Assembly (NCBI GenBank): GCA_050946255.1
Contig: JBMNUL010000006.1
Coordinates: forward strand, 1 to 38,539
Direction: 5' to 3'
Length of the DNA: 38,539 nt
DNA from: JBMNUL01 sp050946255
GTDB taxonomy: Bacteria; Actinomycetota; Coriobacteriia; Coriobacteriales; CADBOM01
Translations under genes and position numbers: made by a program
Shown here: one piece after another, positions 34,631 to 38,539 of the stretch
Layout of the letters: the number at the start of each line of letters is the position of its first letter
How positions within the stretch are numbered: the stretch's first letter is position 1
The notes under the pieces: generated by a model
What the model was told of the DNA's origin: nothing
Seen by the model: the letters and a program-made list of their open reading frames with translations, nothing else
Database searches by the model: none

Positions 34631-37600
34631 ATGGGAAAACACAAGATTTTCAATGTTGCCATGGCCCTGGTGTTCACACTGGGGCTCATGCCAACCGTGC
34701 CGGCTCTCGCGGAAGAGGATAGCGGATCTGATTCTGGAAGCACTGAGTCGAGCACGGGAAAAGCCGCATACGTTGAGGGAGAGGTGCTGGTTTCCTTCGA
34801 TGAGGCCTACAGCTCCAACAAGGTGGAATCTTTGATGAGCACCGAGTCAGTGGAGGGATTCTCCACTATGGCTGCAGACGAAGAGGTGGTCTCTGGCGAT
34901 GAGAGCTCCCAGACAGTGGTCAAGGTCGAGCTCGAGGACGGCGTCTCGGTTGAAGATGCGATCGATACTTTCTCTGAGGACCCTGCAGTTGAATACGTGC
35001 AGCCCAACTACCTCTACTACCTGCCTGAGGACCTTGCGGGTATGGATGAGACGGGATCTACCACCGAGAGTGCCAGCACGACGTCGGAAAGCGACAGCAC
35101 CACGGCAACTTCCGAGACCTCAACTCAGTCTTCGGACAATTCCACTCTCACCACAACGGTTGACGATCCTGCGGCAAGCGTGAGCAGCTCGAGTGCAACT
35201 GCCAACCAATGGTGGCTCTACGCGATCAATGCCTTCGATGCCTGGGATTATCAGACCTGCGACAACAGCGTGACAATTGCGATTCTCGACACTGGAATCA
35301 GGTTCGACCACGAGGACCTGGCGGACAACATCCTCACCGACTATGCATACGATGCGGTCAATGAAACCCAGCTGACCGAGAGCTCCACTGGTGATGACTG
35401 GGCGCACGGCACCCACGTCGCCGGAATTGCAGCCGGTGTTGCAAACAACAGCACGGGCATTGCAGGGGTCTCCTACAATGCCAATATCCTTCCGATAAAG
35501 GTCTTCTATCAAGATTACACTGGCGATATCGTAGCTTCGAGCGCCGACCTCGTCGTAGCTTATGATTACCTGCAGGGTCTAATGGACTCCGGAGACTTGA
35601 CCGACCTGCATGTCATCAACATGAGCCTTGGTGGATATGGCAGTCCTGACAGCGAAGACTATGCCCTCGAGAACAGAATCTCGACTATGAACGATGAGGG
35701 GGTCATGACTGTTTGCGCTGCCGGAAACGGAGAGACCTCTGCAGCTTCCTATCCGTCCGACTTCGACGAATGTGTTTCCGTGGTGGCGACCACAGCGGAC
35801 AACAGCCATGCCTACTATTCCGACTACAACTCGAGCAAGGACATCGCTGCGCCCGGTGGAGACGGTTACAGCACCGGTGGCATCTACAGCACCTACAACT
35901 CCAGTTCTTCCAGCTACGCCAAGATGAGCGGCACCTCTATGGCTGCCCCGGTGGTATCTGGATGTGCTGCGCTGATCTTCGCATACGAGCCTGATATCTC
36001 CGTTGAAGACGCAACGCAGATTCTCTATGACACGGCGACCGACCTGGGCGATGAGGGTTTTGACAATTACTTCGGATGGGGCCTTGTCAATATCGAGGCG
36101 GCCCTCCAGTCCATGCGCAATGCCGTGATCTCTGCCGACGACACATCTCTCTACGTCACCCAGAGCCTCCAGCTCTCCGCCGAGCTCTACACCAATCAGG
36201 ATGACGATCCTGCGACTGGAACTACCTGGACCTGGAGTGTTGACGATCCGAGTGTGGCCACGATCTCTACTGACGGCGTTCTCACTGGTCTGTCCGAGGG
36301 AACCGTCACCGTCACCGTCACAGCAGATCTAGACTCCACTGTCACCGGTACGAAGACCTTCACTATCAACCCGATTGAGATTCCAGATGGTATCACCGCA
36401 ACAGCTGCTTCCGGTTCCGTCGACGTGACTTGGGGTGACACCCCTGCTGCAACGAGCTTCAACGTCTACCGTGCAACTGGAAACACCGATGATGCAAATT
36501 GGACTCTGGTGGGAACCGTTACCTCAGACGAGATTTCCGATAGCACCTACACTTTCTCCGATACCGACGTCGAGTCCGGTGTGCCCTATTACTACAAGGT
36601 CGTGCCATATGGAACTCTTGACGGCGAGTCTTACGAGGGCAATGTCTCAGATGTGGCGGTAGCGATTTACATGGATCCCGTCACGGTGCTCTCCGGTTCC
36701 GACCGCTATGGGACACTTTCCAAGATCGTCGACCTGTTCAATGCAGAGCAGTCGATCAGCGATAGCCAGACATCCACGGTTATCGTGGCTTCAGGCGAGA
36801 ACTACCCGGATGCCCTGTCGGCTTCTGGTCTGGCAGGCGTGCAATCGGCGCCTATCGTGACCGTGAAGAGCGACGAGATCCCAGATTCCTCCGAGGAGAT
36901 ACTCACGTCTATGGACCCGACCAAGGTCATTGTCATTGGAGGCACGGCGTCTATCTCGGATGATGTCGTCAGCCAGATCGAGACGCTGCTTCCCGATGCA
37001 ACCGTGAACAGGGTTTACGGCTCCAACAGGATCAAGACTTCTCAGAAAGTCTACGATGAGGGCAAGGGATCTTGGGGATCTACTGCCATCATCGCCTGCG
37101 GCACAAACTTTGCCGATGCTCTCTCGGTCTGCTCGTATGCTTATGCTTCCGACAGCCCGATATTCCTCGTCGACCCAGATGCCACTCAAGTGATTTCGGC
37201 CAACACCCTGCAGAGGATCAAGGCCGGCGGATTCGATGAGGTCATCATCGTGGGAGGCGAGGCTGCGGTTCCCTCCTACGCCGAGGATCAGCTCTCCAGC
37301 ATCGGCGTCTCCTATGTGAGGTGGAGCGGCAGCAATCGTTACGAGACCAGTGAGGTCATCGCTCAGAATGCGGTGAGCGAGGGCGTGCTGAGCGCTGACG
37401 AGATCGGGATTGCCACGGGCAGCAACTTTGCCGATGCCCTTGCGGCAGGGCCTCTCATGGGATATCTGGAAGGCCCGCTTCTCCTCGTCGATGATTCCAC
37501 AAATGGCCTTTCCGCAACAACTTCAGATGGTATTCTGAGCGATTACAACGGAACAACCGACTATCTCCTGGTGTTCGGCGGAGAAAGCGCTGTCTCCCAA

Positions 37601-37642
37601 ACTGTTTGGGAGGCGGTGGCAACCTCGCTGGGGCTTGAGTAA
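34631..37642 (+). CDS. Secreted subtilisin-like (S8) protease with CWB2 wall anchor
   Basis: 1003 residues from ATG 34631, about 10 bases after AAAGGGGA (34613-34620). Order: signal peptide (1-28, ALA cut), a propeptide-like domain (about 45-135, EGEVLVSFDEAY to VEYVQPNYLYYLP), a Ser/Thr-rich linker (135-190), the S8 catalytic domain (about 195-495), a Big_2-like Ig domain (500-580), a fibronectin type III-like domain (582-680) and three CWB2 repeats (685-1003). The triad is complete: Asp220 (LDTG), His259 (HGTHVAG) and Ser436 (SGTSMAAP), with oxyanion-hole Asn366 (AAGNG). It should cleave proteins at the cell surface. It is 194 bases downstream of the giant gene and upstream of a paralogue, suggesting it matures or sheds neighbouring surface proteins. 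That role is inference; nutrient proteolysis is an alternative. Ends with TAA. Confidence 0.93.
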   Translation: MGKHKIFNVAMALVFTLGLMPTVPALAEEDSGSDSGSTESSTGKAAYVEGEVLVSFDEAYSSNKVESLMSTESVEGFSTMAADEEVVSGDESSQTVVKVELEDGVSVEDAIDTFSEDPAVEYVQPNYLYYLPEDLAGMDETGSTTESASTTSESDSTTATSETSTQSSDNSTLTTTVDDPAASVSSSSATANQWWLYAINAFDAWDYQTCDNSVTIAILDTGIRFDHEDLADNILTDYAYDAVNETQLTESSTGDDWAHGTHVAGIAAGVANNSTGIAGVSYNANILPIKVFYQDYTGDIVASSADLVVAYDYLQGLMDSGDLTDLHVINMSLGGYGSPDSEDYALENRISTMNDEGVMTVCAAGNGETSAASYPSDFDECVSVVATTADNSHAYYSDYNSSKDIAAPGGDGYSTGGIYSTYNSSSSSYAKMSGTSMAAPVVSGCAALIFAYEPDISVEDATQILYDTATDLGDEGFDNYFGWGLVNIEAALQSMRNAVISADDTSLYVTQSLQLSAELYTNQDDDPATGTTWTWSVDDPSVATISTDGVLTGLSEGTVTVTVTADLDSTVTGTKTFTINPIEIPDGITATAASGSVDVTWGDTPAATSFNVYRATGNTDDANWTLVGTVTSDEISDSTYTFSDTDVESGVPYYYKVVPYGTLDGESYEGNVSDVAVAIYMDPVTVLSGSDRYGTLSKIVDLFNAEQSISDSQTSTVIVASGENYPDALSASGLAGVQSAPIVTVKSDEIPDSSEEILTSMDPTKVIVIGGTASISDDVVSQIETLLPDATVNRVYGSNRIKTSQKVYDEGKGSWGSTAIIACGTNFADALSVCSYAYASDSPIFLVDPDATQVISANTLQRIKAGGFDEVIIVGGEAAVPSYAEDQLSSIGVSYVRWSGSNRYETSEVIAQNAVSEGVLSADEIGIATGSNFADALAAGPLMGYLEGPLLLVDDSTNGLSATTSDGILSDYNGTTDYLLVFGGESAVSQTVWEAVATSLGLE
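36682..37639 (+). repeat. CWB2 triplet of the subtilase
   Basis: Three CWB2 repeats beginning VLSGSDRYGTL, RVYGSNRIKTS and RWSGSNRYETS, each with an ASGENYPDALSASG-like segment and a VIGG, IVGG or VFGG turn. The subtilase thus shares its wall attachment system with the two giant proteins. Confidence 0.9.
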
Positions 37643-37976
37643 AGTTTTTCCTGGCAAAGGGCCCCTTGTGGAGTATTCCTGAACTGCAGGATCATCTCAC
37701 CGGGGCTTGAGCAGAGCCAGGTGAATGGCCATTGACAATCGAATTACAGGGGCAGCGCGGTTCAATCGAGCTGTGCTGCCCCAACTTTATACAAATGCAA
37801 TAAAATCACATTGCTATTATCTTTCGATGGAGAAAGGCTGATGGAAATCACTTCGGATTTTCCATGAATGTCTGGGGGCGCTCTGGTCAACCTGATATTT
37901 TGGGTAATCGAGAGCTCTCTCAAGTTGTAAGGAAAGTGTATGCTTTTTGCAAAGGGCTTTTCTGAAGGCGGTATCC
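37643..37976. other. Intergenic region between the two subtilase-type genes
   Basis: 334 bases. It holds the terminator-like hairpin at 37749-37782, an AT-rich stretch just after it (37785-37822) that could carry a promoter, and an isolated TTGACA (37732-37737) with no fitting -10. No gene on either strand is credible. Confidence 0.5.
37749..37782 (+). terminator. Terminator-like hairpin after the subtilase gene
   Basis: GGGGCAGCGCGG (37749-37760) pairs with CTGTGCTGCCCC (37771-37782), 12 bp with two G-T wobbles, around a 10-base loop. AACTTTAT follows, a weak T-rich tail. It lies 107 bases past the stop and probably ends the transcript. Confidence 0.55.
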
Positions 37977-38539
37977 ATGAAGGGCAAGAAAATATTCAGT
38001 TTCTTAATGGCTGTGGTCTTTACCGTTGGGTTGATGCCCACAGCACCAGCAGTTGCCGAGGAACAGGGTTACACACAAACTGAGGATTCCGAGGGCCAAG
38101 TCGCCACAGCAGGATCCGGCTCTTCGACAAGCGGCGCGGTGGATGACACTCAGAATCTAAACTCAGAATCATATGTTGACGATGAAGTCATAGTCGTGCT
38201 CGACAACTCCAAGGTTTCGAAAGGTTCTGGAACTGACGGTATTTCCACAATGAGCCTCGAGGAGTCTGATACGTTCTCGGGAATGACGGATGGCCAGGAG
38301 ACAATTTCCACCGATGAGGACAATGGACAGACCACTGTCAAAGTCGAACTTTCCGATGGGGTTGACGTTCAGAGTGCCATAGAGACTTTCGAGAGCGATC
38401 CGGCAGTTGTGTATGCTCAGCCAAATTACAGGTATTATCTCCTAGACGATTCGACTGGGTCTGTTTCCACGGATACCAGTGCAACAAGCTCGGAAGATGG
38501 TACGAACGTAACAACCGAGACCGATTCTGTGGATTCCGG
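37977..38539 (+). CDS. Paralogous secreted protease, 5' part only (runs off the window)
   Basis: At least 187 codons from ATG 37977, 8 bases after AAGG (37965-37968), open to the last base. The start is a signal peptide very close to that of the 34631 protease: KKIFSFLMAVVFTVGLMPT against KIFNVAMALVFTLGLMPT. A Ser/Thr/Asp-rich stretch follows, then the same propeptide pattern: YVDDEVIVVLDNS, TTVKVELSDGVDVQSAIETF and DPAVVYAQPNYRYYL, matching VKVELEDGVSVEDAIDTF and DPAVEYVQPNYLYYL in the neighbour. The catalytic domain would lie beyond the edge, so activity cannot be judged. It is almost surely a tandem duplicate; a CWB2 tail is expected but unseen. Confidence 0.88.
   Translation, partial: MKGKKIFSFLMAVVFTVGLMPTAPAVAEEQGYTQTEDSEGQVATAGSGSSTSGAVDDTQNLNSESYVDDEVIVVLDNSKVSKGSGTDGISTMSLEESDTFSGMTDGQETISTDEDNGQTTVKVELSDGVDVQSAIETFESDPAVVYAQPNYRYYLLDDSTGSVSTDTSATSSEDGTNVTTETDSVDS

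Noticed and set aside
37732..37737. A perfect TTGACA as promoter of the last gene.
   Set aside because: The -10 position falls in the G+C-rich terminator-like stem at 37749-37782.
37940..38080. A + strand frame starting at 37940 with a possible binding site and overlapping the start of the last gene.
   Set aside because: It is out of frame with a clear signal peptide gene and has no counterpart upstream of the paralogue at 34631.

Overview
The window looks like chromosomal DNA of a high-G+C Gram-positive anaerobe, most likely a member of the class Coriobacteriia (Actinomycetota). The reasons are the moderate-to-high G+C with Asp/Glu/Ser/Thr-rich proteins, actinobacterial-type RF2 and FtsEX sequences, a split transketolase, and very large secreted proteins built from GLUG, PEGA-like and Ig-like modules ending in three cell-wall-binding type 2 (CWB2) repeats. 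The class-level call is from memory of these families; no search was run. All recognisable genes lie on the + strand. No tRNA, rRNA, insertion sequence or CRISPR array was seen. Region 1 (1-2255): an AT-rich, nearly gene-free left end, possibly with the last 30 codons of a gene entering from the left; a SARP/BTAD-type regulator (588-1664); and a 590-base gap before secA. Region 2 (2256-14430) is a housekeeping block: secA, prfB, a two-subunit transketolase, ftsE, ftsX, a membrane-anchored S41 (CtpA-like) protease and an RNase R family exonuclease. The order secA-prfB-...-ftsE-ftsX-ctp matches the classic Bacillus subtilis order, with the transketolase pair where cccB sits in Bacillus. Its genes serve protein export, translation termination, division-site cell-wall control, extracytoplasmic proteolysis, carbon metabolism and RNA decay. 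The most notable detail is that RF2 carries SPT (Ser202-Pro203-Thr204) where the UGA-recognising SPF tripeptide is expected. Region 3 (14431-38539) is a surface-protein island. It begins with an imperfect duplicate of the rnr 3' end and a short tandem repeat. Two giant secreted CWB2 proteins follow (about 2715 and 3697 residues), then a CWB2-anchored subtilisin-like protease (1003 residues) and the 5' part of a second, paralogous secreted protein that runs off the right edge. I infer that the giants are adhesins or substrate-binding stalks held on a wall polymer by CWB2 repeats, and that the neighbouring subtilase could mature or shed them. The giants share a repeated cassette (PEGA-like repeats, then a Trp-Asp/Asn-Gly segment, then a GLUG beta-solenoid), and the larger one also has two domains resembling the sulfite-oxidase/molybdopterin-binding fold. 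Housekeeping calls are firm; functions of the surface proteins are inference from architecture.
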